From an uncultured Flavobacteriales bacterium (GTDB taxonomy: Bacteria > Bacteroidota > Bacteroidia > Flavobacteriales > Vicingaceae): a stretch of 7,225 bases of DNA. Under the pieces are notes generated by a model. That model saw only the letters and a program-made list of their open reading frames with translations, ran no database searches and had not been told where the DNA came from. Numbering within the stretch: position 1 is the first letter of the stretch; every line of letters starts with the position of its first letter. Location: the NCBI GenBank assembly GCA_913052515.1, contig CAJXFJ010000074.1:1-7225 (forward strand), in the 5' to 3' direction. Of the stretch, positions 1-7,126 are shown in pieces. The position numbers and the translations under genes are program-made.

Positions 1-57
1 TTTTTTCCATTTTTCTCCTGCCTTATCCTCCTCAATACACTTCAACGAAATAATCAT
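1..57 (-). CDS. Start of a further operon gene, cut by the window edge (N-terminal 19 codons)
   Basis: An ATG at 57-55 lies two bases after the TAA of the ATP-grasp gene (TAA-GT-ATG), and the frame stays open to the window edge. The visible protein is MIISLKCIEEDKAGEKWKK. The spacing copies the tight junctions elsewhere in this operon, which is the main reason to believe it. A second in-phase-independent ATG at 10-8 has a purine-rich GGAGA just upstream and could be an alternative start in another frame, but it leaves only three codons to judge. The short 'GEKWKK' stretch faintly recalls the N-terminus of bacterial C45 (acyl-CoA:6-aminopenicillanate acyltransferase-like) Ntn hydrolases. That is a recollection from a very short sequence and should not be used as an assignment. 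Function is unknown from this window. Confidence 0.6.
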   Translation of the reverse strand, partial: MIISLKCIEEDKAGEKWKK

Positions 58-59
58 AC

Positions 60-1553
60 TTACATCATTTTAAAGCCACCAATCTCGGCTTCTTTTTGCG
101 CAAAATGCTCATTGCTTGGTTCTACCCCAACATATTCTGCCTTAAGCGCTTTAATCCACGTTTTTGCTCTGTCTTTCAATTGGAAATTATCAGTCATCAA
201 ACGACCTCTTAAAACTAAAATTCCAATGTCTGCACCTTCGTAAACGTAATCTCCTACACGCGTTATGCGTAAGAAAAAGGCCTCATTGTCATTATCAATT
301 GCTCTTCGGTGGGTATCCATTCTATCGTAATGAATCTTTCCCTGATCGTCCAATCGCCAAATTCCTGATTTAGGAGCCTCTGTCACTTTCAGTACATCAT
401 CCTTGGTGTATTTTATTACCAACTGACACCAATCGTCAATGTTTTCTTTTCGTGCCCATCGTGCATTAATAGCATTCACACTGATTTTGTAGGGTTGGTC
501 CATCCATTCTAACAAGTGAAACATAAACAAAGGCATATCTGCTAATGCAAAAACCGCATGATTGGTTATGGAGCTTGCCCCAGTTATCCTGGGATTCAGC
601 TCTCCCAAGTATATTTCATTAGTATCCTGATCAATCAAATAATCCAATTCGAAATAACCTTTGTAGCCCTCTTCTCTCAATTGGTCACCAAACTGTCGGG
701 TATATTTTCTAGCCTTTTGGCGAAGTCTTGGTGTAAAGGCATCGGCATAAATTTCGTTACCACACCATCCACCTTTGTAGGGCGTTAACTCTTTAAAACC
801 GACCAATTCAGTCATTAAAGGTGCTACTACTGTACCGTGACTAGTTACACAAGCTTCTTGCGCCGCTCCTCTACAGTTGATTCGCTTCATCACCTTTACT
901 TCTTTCTCAGCTATTATTTCATCGGCATGCTTGGCCCAGCTTTTTTCATCATTTATAAAGAAAGTGGTATGTCCACTATCACCAAAAGGCAATTGAATCA
1001 CCAAATCTGTTCCTAAATGTTTGGCCTTTTTACTTAGGTCTTCGTAACTTTTTATGTTATCTAAAATGTAAGGTACACAGGGCACTCCTGCCTTTTCAGC
1101 AATTCGGTTGGTGTTCACCTTATTGTCTAAAAAGTTTCGCATTTCTGCGGAAGGAAAACATACTTCTAAATTGTTCTTTCGAGCCAATTCTTCTGTACGT
1201 TCATCAAACATTAAAAACAAGGCTTTACCACCCTTACCACGACTTTTAATATACTCCACAACTTCCTTGTGCTCAAGCAAGTAGTTATTAATATCTTCTA
1301 TACTTCCAAATTCTTCATGTGGCAATTCTTCTTTTGGTGAAAACACATTGGGATGCAAACCATCAAAACACTCAATGTAGCAGATAAATCGAAACTTCCG
1401 CACCCATTCATCGGCTCCTAATAAATTAAAATTTGTCGCACTAATGAAGTAAATCGGTTTCTCATTTCGGTAAAAGAACCTTCTGATTTCAGATAGTCCT
1501 CGTAGTACTTTTTCTTTCTTTTTGGCTTTGGTCTTCTTTTTTGTTTTGGCCAT
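60..1553 (-). CDS. ATP-grasp superfamily ligase, substrate unknown (biotin-carboxylase-like fold)
   Basis: This 497-residue protein probably uses ATP to activate a carboxylate and join it to an amine or similar nucleophile in the cytoplasm. A Lys-rich leader (9 Lys in the first 15 residues) precedes a pre-ATP-grasp region (about 32-130). The ATP-grasp core follows: a glycine-rich nucleotide loop at 185-197 (VIQLPFGDSGHTT), a middle segment around 221-250, and the metal/phosphate motif at 302-326 with ELDY and GELNPRITGAS (E302, D304, E318, N320, R322). Where many relatives have Lys in the first strand of the core, this one appears to have Gln187. The last 150 residues are an additional domain I cannot name. 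No biotin carrier or carboxyltransferase gene is nearby, so 'biotin carboxylase', a likely automatic label, would be misleading. The ATG at 1553 is nine bases after the decarboxylase stop, and no other ATG is close. The fold call is firm; the substrate is not visible. Confidence 0.9.
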   Translation of the reverse strand: MAKTKKKTKAKKKEKVLRGLSEIRRFFYRNEKPIYFISATNFNLLGADEWVRKFRFICYIECFDGLHPNVFSPKEELPHEEFGSIEDINNYLLEHKEVVEYIKSRGKGGKALFLMFDERTEELARKNNLEVCFPSAEMRNFLDNKVNTNRIAEKAGVPCVPYILDNIKSYEDLSKKAKHLGTDLVIQLPFGDSGHTTFFINDEKSWAKHADEIIAEKEVKVMKRINCRGAAQEACVTSHGTVVAPLMTELVGFKELTPYKGGWCGNEIYADAFTPRLRQKARKYTRQFGDQLREEGYKGYFELDYLIDQDTNEIYLGELNPRITGASSITNHAVFALADMPLFMFHLLEWMDQPYKISVNAINARWARKENIDDWCQLVIKYTKDDVLKVTEAPKSGIWRLDDQGKIHYDRMDTHRRAIDNDNEAFFLRITRVGDYVYEGADIGILVLRGRLMTDNFQLKDRAKTWIKALKAEYVGVEPSNEHFAQKEAEIGGFKMM

Positions 1554-1562
1554 GGTGTAGAC

Positions 1563-4337
1563 TTATTTTTCGTTAGTAGTATCGTTTTTCTGTCCAATGG
1601 GAATGCCATCTTTCATTTTGGTATGCAGCATTGCCGTAGCGGTTTGTTTCCGCTTTAGGGCTGCCTCTGTAAATATGCGTATTCCCAATTCATCGCGGTA
1701 ACCGTGAATTTCTTTCACATCCAATTTGATGAAAAAGTCCAGTATTTCTTCACTTAAAACTTGTCCAGGTACCAAAATGGGAAAACCTGGAGGATAAGGG
1801 ATCACAAAAGAGGCACTTACAATTTCTCTTCCTTGACGCATGGCTCTTTTACAAGCAGTACGCCGTATGTATTCGGTTTTTGTTTCGTCGTAAGACAAGA
1901 AATAAGCTTCTCGAATATTTCCTCCTGGAACACCCGGAACCGCCTGAAAGGAAGAATGAAAATGGCTAAAATCAGGCAGTGGTGGCGTTTGTTTGGTTAA
2001 AGAATGAATGCTTTTCTCTACCGATTTCAATTGCGGTTCACTCATGGCTAAACGCTGTGCATCTAATTCATCAGCAATTTTAAGCAAGACCGAAATCAAA
2101 TATGCTACTGATGATCTGGTTGTGCCAATGTTTGTCATGAAAAGCACGGTATTCCGAGAAGTCTTATTAATCTGAATACCAAACTGATCCATCAAGAACT
2201 TATTCTTAAACGTATCCCCATCTACTCCTGTCCTACCGATAAATAGATTAATCTTTGTTGGGTCGAGCACAAATTCATCGTCTGCCCAAGCTTCCTCCAT
2301 ACGAATCCATCCATCTTGTGGATTGTAATACTCTGAAATGCCTGATTTTCTGTACTCTTCAGGAATATTATTTTTTACAGTTAACACATCAAAATACTTT
2401 TTCAAGCGTGGATGTGTCATAATTTTTGAACGCAAAACCATGGCCATTTCAATGGCTTTTTCCACCATTTCATAACCCTCAAATTCCACTTGTCTTCTAC
2501 CAGCATCTAATGAAGCTAAGATTTGATAATTCGGCGAGGTTGATGTATGGGTTTTGTAGGCCTCATGGAAGGAATCTTCCGTTTTACGTTTAAACCAATT
2601 GTCGTGAATGTGAATCATAGACCCTTGGCGCAAAGAAGATAAAGTCTTGTGTGTAGATTGAGTTGAATAAACCCGCAGTGTCACTAAATCGGGATCGGCC
2701 ATGGGTTTTGGCGAAGCAGAAGCTTTGTTTTCCTCATAGGCTTTCCGATAGCTTTTGCTTTTGAATTTGCGCTCTAACTTCTGAGCGGCATGCATAGCTG
2801 TTCGTTGTTTGTAGATTGGCGTAAAACCTGCAAAAGCAAACCAAGCTTCATCCCATAGAAAAATCATGTCTGGCTTAATGGCCAACACTTCTTCCATGAC
2901 TTTTTGAACGTTGTAAACAATTCCATCGAAAGTGCAGTTGGTCAATAATAGCATCTTCACTCGCTCCAATCTACCTGCCGCTTTTAAGTCCAACAATTTC
3001 TTTTTGATTTCTTCCAATGGAACAGCTCCATACATGGAGTATTCTTCCACCGGATAGGAATCTAAATAGACTGGAAAAGCACCACTTAGCACCAAACCAT
3101 AATGATGTGATTTATGGCAATCTCTATCGATTAAAACTAAATCATCAGGTTTAACTAAAGCTTGAAGTACTATCTTATTAGCTGTTGATGTTCCATTGGT
3201 TACAAAATACGTGTGCTGTGAATTATAAGCACGAGCCGCCATTTCTTGCGCCTTCTTTAAAGGTCCAATAGGTTGTAACAAAGAATCTAAACCACCTGTT
3301 GTTGCAGAAGTCTCAGCCAAAAATATATTTCTACCGTAGAATTCTCCAAAATCTTGTAACCATTGTGAACGGTAAATTGAATTCCCTCTTGAAATGGGCA
3401 TGGCATGAAACACCCCAGTTGGCTTTCGACTATAATCCATTAAGGCGGAAAAGAAAGGCGTTTCATAACGATCTTTAATCCCTTGGATAATGCTTAAATG
3501 TATTTCTTGCAAATCTTCAGTTCGGTAAAAAACACGACGAAAACAGTTCAGCATTTTATCGTCGAGCTGAGAAACTGCCATATCCGCAATGTAATAGAGA
3601 TCAATCTCTGCTCGCATTTGCTTCAATTGTTTTCCAAGGCTATGTCCTAAGTCAATCTTACCTTCTTCTGAAATATCAATATTTTCTAAACTCGAAATAA
3701 AGGGTTTAATCTCTTTCAACTTTTCATGTGTTTTCAAAGGAATTCCAGAGCGAATCACACAAGCTTGAATATTAGGGTTAAAAAGCAAAGCGATTAAGGC
3801 ATCTTTTACATTGCTGACCAATACGACATCATAAGTAAACTGGTCTTTCTTATTCTTTAAATCTTGAAACTTTTCAAGCAGTTTAGGTCGATCAGTATCT
3901 TTTACATCATCTACAAAAAGTACTTCAAAGTAGTTTTGCTTACGCGAAGGGCTTCCTTCACCCTCCTTTAAAAGTCGCTTTCTCTTTTCTTCCGTTTCTG
4001 TAGCCGAACGATTAATTCTATATGATTCACTAACCAAGGAACGAACAACATCAGATATGCTATTGGTAAAGGCACTGTACTCCCCTCTTTTATACATGGA
4101 TTCCAAATGAACCACATAAGCAAATCCTGGGTAAGCAAAGTAGCGCTCAATTACTTTGAGAGATTTAAAAGACTTTTGAATTCGTTCTTCAAATTCTTCG
4201 GATTGAATTGCCTCAAAATTGGTTTGAACGAATTGATTGGCTGCAAGTTTTAAGTTATTCCATGTGTCGCTTCTGTACTGCGCAATGTTAAAGTAGTTCT
4301 TCGCTTTAAACTTGTTCTTATTGGAGTTGCTTGCCAT
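1563..4337 (-). CDS. Enlarged PLP-dependent Orn/Lys/Arg-type decarboxylase (fold type I)
   Basis: This 924-residue enzyme is predicted to decarboxylate a basic amino acid (lysine, ornithine or arginine) to its amine using pyridoxal phosphate. Numbering from the ATG at 4337, there is an N-terminal extension (1-134), a receiver-like 'wing' domain (about 136-205, VLFVDDV at 139-145), the PLP domain, and the C-terminal OKR_DC domain with YPPGFPILVPGQ at 848-859. Cofactor residues are all present: NGTSTANK at 381-388, His408, Asp496 in DEAW, and the Schiff-base Lys564 in STHK. E. coli LdcI/AdiA/SpeC are about 710-755 residues, so this protein is long. The excess lies mainly in the N-terminus and in a basic insert near 510-550. 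The ATG starts one base after the VOC stop (TAA-A-ATG). An in-frame GTG at 4376 would add 13 residues and overlap the VOC gene by 38 bases, which is less likely. The substrate cannot be read from motifs alone. Confidence 0.95.
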   Translation of the reverse strand: MASNSNKNKFKAKNYFNIAQYRSDTWNNLKLAANQFVQTNFEAIQSEEFEERIQKSFKSLKVIERYFAYPGFAYVVHLESMYKRGEYSAFTNSISDVVRSLVSESYRINRSATETEEKRKRLLKEGEGSPSRKQNYFEVLFVDDVKDTDRPKLLEKFQDLKNKKDQFTYDVVLVSNVKDALIALLFNPNIQACVIRSGIPLKTHEKLKEIKPFISSLENIDISEEGKIDLGHSLGKQLKQMRAEIDLYYIADMAVSQLDDKMLNCFRRVFYRTEDLQEIHLSIIQGIKDRYETPFFSALMDYSRKPTGVFHAMPISRGNSIYRSQWLQDFGEFYGRNIFLAETSATTGGLDSLLQPIGPLKKAQEMAARAYNSQHTYFVTNGTSTANKIVLQALVKPDDLVLIDRDCHKSHHYGLVLSGAFPVYLDSYPVEEYSMYGAVPLEEIKKKLLDLKAAGRLERVKMLLLTNCTFDGIVYNVQKVMEEVLAIKPDMIFLWDEAWFAFAGFTPIYKQRTAMHAAQKLERKFKSKSYRKAYEENKASASPKPMADPDLVTLRVYSTQSTHKTLSSLRQGSMIHIHDNWFKRKTEDSFHEAYKTHTSTSPNYQILASLDAGRRQVEFEGYEMVEKAIEMAMVLRSKIMTHPRLKKYFDVLTVKNNIPEEYRKSGISEYYNPQDGWIRMEEAWADDEFVLDPTKINLFIGRTGVDGDTFKNKFLMDQFGIQINKTSRNTVLFMTNIGTTRSSVAYLISVLLKIADELDAQRLAMSEPQLKSVEKSIHSLTKQTPPLPDFSHFHSSFQAVPGVPGGNIREAYFLSYDETKTEYIRRTACKRAMRQGREIVSASFVIPYPPGFPILVPGQVLSEEILDFFIKLDVKEIHGYRDELGIRIFTEAALKRKQTATAMLHTKMKDGIPIGQKNDTTNEK

Positions 4338-4338
4338 T

Positions 4339-4743
4339 TTATGATTTTGAGTGTAAGGCCATTTTATTTCCTTCACTATCTATGAAAAGCGCAAAACAAC
4401 CAGCATCTTCACTAATAATTTGCTTTTCTAAAAGCACCCTGCCTCCGGCTTCTGGTATGCGATTTAAAATTTGCTGAAGGTCTTGCCCCCCATTAAGGTA
4501 AACCAATGGACCTGTATCACTAGGACTAGAGCCTTCACCGCAAATTATTGCGCCGCCAATTCCTCCTTCTGCAGGAAAGTAAGCCATTTGAAAATTATCT
4601 GTTTGGTGCGTTTCCAATTTAATACCATAAATGGATTGATAAAAATGAAGGGCACGCTCAAAATTTGTCGCTGGAATTTCAAACCAGCTGACAAAATTCT
4701 TATACACTTCTTTTTTAACCGGCATTTGTGCAGGTGTTTTCAT
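4339..4743 (-). CDS. VOC-superfamily (glyoxalase/bleomycin-resistance fold) small protein
   Basis: This 134-residue protein has the layout of a single-chain vicinal oxygen chelate protein. An N-terminal strand and helix (NFVSWFEIPATNFERALHFY, residues 16-35) match the usual 'W/F-E-I-P-x-x-D-x-x-RAxxFY' opening of this family. A glycine-rich middle (59-85) follows, and the C-terminal strand motif FIDSEGNKMALHS (120-132) matches the usual 'xDPEGNxxxLHS' close. Length is normal for the family (about 120-150). The classic glyoxalase I set of four metal ligands is not obvious, so it could be a non-glyoxalase member or a binding protein. It lies 33 bases after the nitrilase gene and one base before the decarboxylase ATG, so it is probably co-translated with the decarboxylase. 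Such proteins handle reactive small molecules or act on cyclic or aldehyde substrates, but the substrate here is unknown. The ATG at 4743 is the only sensible start. Confidence 0.85.
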   Translation of the reverse strand: MKTPAQMPVKKEVYKNFVSWFEIPATNFERALHFYQSIYGIKLETHQTDNFQMAYFPAEGGIGGAIICGEGSSPSDTGPLVYLNGGQDLQQILNRIPEAGGRVLLEKQIISEDAGCFALFIDSEGNKMALHSKS

Positions 4744-4776
4744 AGTAGTAGATAATTGGTGTAAAGTACAAAAAAT

Positions 4777-5700
4777 TTAGATTGATTCTTTATCGCTTTG
4801 GCTGTTTGTGCTTGGATCAACGATTGGAGACTCTATAGCTTGCTCAATGTCTTTCATTCGACTTGGTTTCGTTAAAGTTCCCAAAGAATTTAAATAGGGA
4901 TAGCTCTCTTCCTGATAAATATCAAACTTCACGCGTTTGTCTCTGAAACTCTTCAAAGGTTGTCCTAGACGTAAAATTCCTTCTTCACGGCTACGTTTTA
5001 CGCGCTCCATATCAATTTCAATAGGAATTAATTCAGGGCCTGTGCTAGCTTGATACAACACTCTACCATCTGGTCCACAAACAATTGAACGACCGGTTCC
5101 GCCATCACCCAAGCCATTGATATCGAACACATAACATTGATTAGTAGCTGCTGTAGCTTGCATTAAAGCCAATTCAACATCACGGTCAATAGTGCCAGTT
5201 AAGGTTGGGTGTAAAATAACCTCTGCACCTTTTACGGCCAAGGTTCTTGATGTTTCAGGAAACCAAGCATCGTAACAAATTGACAATCCAAAACGACCAA
5301 CATCTGGTACATCAAAAAGTAGAAATTGATCTCCTCCTGTTACACCAACTTCATAAGGGTAAAACGGAAACATTTTATCGTATCGTCCTACAATTTCGCC
5401 TTCAGGGTTAATTACCGTTGCCGTATTGTAAATGTGCTTTCCCTCTTTACGGAACATACTACCCGGTATCAACCAGATTTTATGCTTTTTGGCCAATTCT
5501 TGAAAAGTCTTTTCATCGGAATTAGGAAACTCTTGCGCATGATGTGTTAGAGGTCCGTAGGCACACAATTCAGACAACATAACCATTTGTACCCAAGGGT
5601 AAACAGAGCACATAACGTCCACTTTGTGTTTCATCAGTTCAATATTGCTGTAAGCAGCAGAAACGTGCATTTGGATGCCTCCTATCGAAAATGGTTTCAT
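4777..5700 (-). CDS. Nitrilase-superfamily carbon-nitrogen hydrolase (amidase/carbamoylase type)
   Basis: This 307-residue cytoplasmic hydrolase should cleave a non-peptide C-N bond such as a terminal amide or N-carbamoyl group. The Glu-Lys-Cys triad of the superfamily is intact: Glu44 in LSELCAYG, Lys109 in GRYDKMFPF, and nucleophile Cys142 in SICYDAWFPE. The strand after the Cys (GAEVILHPT, 158-166) is also typical. The YDAWFPE stretch partly resembles the WDQWFPE of N-carbamoylputrescine amidases, but the similarity is not enough to fix the substrate. Aliphatic omega-amidases such as 5-aminovaleramidase are an equal alternative. A Ser/Asp-rich tail of about 20 residues ends the protein and looks disordered. 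The ATG lies two bases after the aminotransferase stop (TAA-AA-ATG), which suggests coupled translation and a shared pathway, with the hydrolase perhaps supplying or using an omega-amino acid. Confidence 0.92.
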   Translation of the reverse strand: MKPFSIGGIQMHVSAAYSNIELMKHKVDVMCSVYPWVQMVMLSELCAYGPLTHHAQEFPNSDEKTFQELAKKHKIWLIPGSMFRKEGKHIYNTATVINPEGEIVGRYDKMFPFYPYEVGVTGGDQFLLFDVPDVGRFGLSICYDAWFPETSRTLAVKGAEVILHPTLTGTIDRDVELALMQATAATNQCYVFDINGLGDGGTGRSIVCGPDGRVLYQASTGPELIPIEIDMERVKRSREEGILRLGQPLKSFRDKRVKFDIYQEESYPYLNSLGTLTKPSRMKDIEQAIESPIVDPSTNSQSDKESI

Positions 5701-5702
5701 TT

Positions 5703-7013
5703 TTATCCTTCAACTAAATTGGCTAATTCTTCTTCTATTATGTCTAAACCTTTGTTTAAAAGCGACTCCGAAATGGTTAATGGTGATAACACTCTTAAAA
5801 CATTTTTATGCACACCAGCAGAAATCACAATTAAATCTCGTTTTGCACAGGCTTTAATTAAAGCAGAACACAATTCGGCATCTGCTTGTTTTGGATCATT
5901 GTTTTTAACAAACTCAATGGCGTTCATAGCTCCTAATCCTCTTACATCTCCAATGCATGAAAAACGGGCTTGCATGGCTTTAAAACGATTGGTGCATATT
6001 TCTCCAAGTCGAGCTGCTTTGGCATTGATATTCTCATCTTCCATATATTGAATAGTGGCCAAAGAAGCCGCACAAGCCACCGGGTTTCCAATGTATGTGC
6101 CACCGATAGTTCCGGCTTGAGCAGCATCCATAATTTCTGCTTTTCCAATAACAGCAGAAATTGGTAAACCAGAACCCATGGATTTGGCCCATGTTGATAA
6201 ATCAGGTTTAACAGAATAATGATTCATTGCCCCCCAAGCCGCTGTACGTCCAAATCCCGTTTGTACTTCATCAAAAATCAAACAAATGCCATACTCATCA
6301 CAAATACTTCTTAAACCTTCCACATATCCTTTAGGAGCAACATGAAAACCTCCTTCACCTTGAACCAACTCTATGATAATTGCCGCCAAGTCCTCTGCTC
6401 TTACATGGGTTTTAAAGAATTTTCTCAATCGATTTAGCTCTTGTGCTACAAAGTCTTCCTCGTTTAAACCGTTTCCTTTTTTATAGTAGTTAGGGTAATC
6501 AATGCGGTAAACTTCAGGAGCAAATGGACCACAACCTATGCTGTAAGAAGTACGAGAAGTTAAAGTCATAGCCATCATGGTACGACCGTGAAAAGCACCT
6601 GAAAAACAAAGAACCGCATTTCGGCCTGTAGCTTGCTTGGCAATTTTAATGGCATTTTCAACTGCTTCTGCCCCAGTACTTACCAACATGCTCTTCGTTT
6701 TTTCACCATGTGGAAAAAGTGCATTCAACCTTTCACACAAAGCGACATAAGGTTCATAAGTTACCACATTAAAACTTACGTGAATATAATTTTTCACTTG
6801 TTCAATAATAGCCTCTTGAATCGGCTCTGGACAATGCCCTGCATTTACCACACCAATTCCACCAGCAAAATCAATTAGTTCATTTCCATTTACATCTATA
6901 ATGGTAGCGTTTTTTGCCTTTTTAACAGTGGCCGTATTAAATACTCCAACCCCATTGGCTACAGCATCCTTTCTTCTTTGTAACAATGCTTCACTTGCAG
7001 CGAAATCACTCAT
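5703..7013 (-). CDS. gabT: Class III aminotransferase, GabT-like (4-aminobutyrate/omega-amino acid transaminase)
   Basis: This 436-residue PLP enzyme is expected to move the omega-amino group of 4-aminobutyrate, 5-aminovalerate or a similar compound to 2-oxoglutarate, giving a semialdehyde and glutamate. It aligns by eye with E. coli GabT along its whole length (426 residues). Shared stretches include DFAGGI (48-53), STGAEAVENA (112-121), HGRT with Arg144, IELVQGEGG (214-222, with Glu215 and Glu220), FDEVQTGFGRT (247-257), the PLP Lys277 in TWAKSMGSGLP, GGTYIGNP (304-311), and the C-terminal Arg407 in NVLRVLSPLTI. Conservation of Arg144 and the Glu pair favours a GABA-type specificity over acetylornithine. 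DavT (5-aminovalerate) and PuuE are close alternatives that cannot be separated by eye. It is the first gene after the predicted promoter, and the ATG at 7013 follows an A-rich leader. It is two bases from the nitrilase gene. Confidence 0.93.
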   Translation of the reverse strand: MSDFAASEALLQRRKDAVANGVGVFNTATVKKAKNATIIDVNGNELIDFAGGIGVVNAGHCPEPIQEAIIEQVKNYIHVSFNVVTYEPYVALCERLNALFPHGEKTKSMLVSTGAEAVENAIKIAKQATGRNAVLCFSGAFHGRTMMAMTLTSRTSYSIGCGPFAPEVYRIDYPNYYKKGNGLNEEDFVAQELNRLRKFFKTHVRAEDLAAIIIELVQGEGGFHVAPKGYVEGLRSICDEYGICLIFDEVQTGFGRTAAWGAMNHYSVKPDLSTWAKSMGSGLPISAVIGKAEIMDAAQAGTIGGTYIGNPVACAASLATIQYMEDENINAKAARLGEICTNRFKAMQARFSCIGDVRGLGAMNAIEFVKNNDPKQADAELCSALIKACAKRDLIVISAGVHKNVLRVLSPLTISESLLNKGLDIIEEELANLVEG

Positions 7014-7073
7014 CTTATTATTGTCTTATTAATTCTTTTAATAAATTGGGCTAATACCCTTAATTTCAGGGCG

Positions 7074-7104
7074 CAAAAGTATTTCTTTTTCCATTGCTAG
7101 CACA
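7074..7104 (-). promoter_or_regulatory. Bacteroidota-type promoter of the operon
   Basis: On the minus strand the -7 box is TACTTTTG (7081-7074), an exact match to TAnnTTTG used by the Bacteroidota primary sigma factor. A -33-like TGTG (7104-7101) is one base from TTTG, with a 19-base spacer, which is the normal distance. Transcription would start near 7068-7065 and leave a leader of about 55 bases before the aminotransferase ATG. The -7 box is followed directly by CGCC, as is common in Flavobacteriia. The box match and spacing are seen; promoter activity is inferred. Confidence 0.7.
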
Positions 7105-7126
7105 TTATTTTAAACTTATTTTAAAG
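7105..7126. repeat. Two tandem 11-bp repeats directly upstream of the -33 box
   Basis: On the plus strand TTATTTTAAAC (7105-7115) is followed at once by TTATTTTAAAG (7116-7126), and then TTAT begins a third copy (7127-7130). The two units differ only in the last base. They abut the -33 box and repeat about once per helical turn, so they could act as an A/T-rich UP-like element or a regulator site. The same stretch also contains a dyad, AACTT-N6-AAGTT (7113-7128). The region is very AT-rich, so chance is possible. Confidence 0.5.

Larger units (their letters stand above)
1..7068 (-). other. Predicted operon: aminotransferase, C-N hydrolase, VOC protein, decarboxylase, ATP-grasp ligase, further gene
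   Basis: Six reading frames run in the same direction with gaps of 2, 33, 1, 9 and 2 bases. The only good promoter lies before the first gene, and no terminator was seen between genes or at the left edge. Several stop-start junctions (TAA-AA-ATG, TAA-A-ATG, TAA-GT-ATG) are close enough for a terminating ribosome to restart, which would keep the products in step. Co-transcription is inferred from layout, and the operon continues beyond position 1. Confidence 0.8.

Noticed and set aside
60..1553. Naming the ATP-grasp protein a true biotin carboxylase (AccC)
   Set aside because: Its length, leader and C-terminal region do not match AccC, and no biotin carrier or carboxyltransferase gene is present.
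1418..1609. Minus-strand 63-codon frame spanning the decarboxylase/ATP-grasp junction
   Set aside because: It is an out-of-frame overlap of two strongly supported genes; its Lys/Arg-rich translation comes from the A-rich codons of the ATP-grasp leader.
4744..4776. Possible internal promoter before the VOC gene (TACTTTAC on the minus strand)
   Set aside because: It differs from TAnnTTTG in the two last positions, and no TTG-type -33 box lies at the right distance upstream.
5587..6051. Plus-strand open frame of 154 codons opposite the nitrilase/aminotransferase junction
   Set aside because: It lies antisense to two well-conserved enzymes, crosses their junction, and its translation shows no recognisable motif or composition of a real protein.
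7048..7071. Small hairpins in the leader (GGG-N6-CCC and CCCT-N7-AGGG)
   Set aside because: Stems are only 3-4 bp, they compete with each other, and no U-tract follows, so neither a terminator nor a riboswitch is supported.
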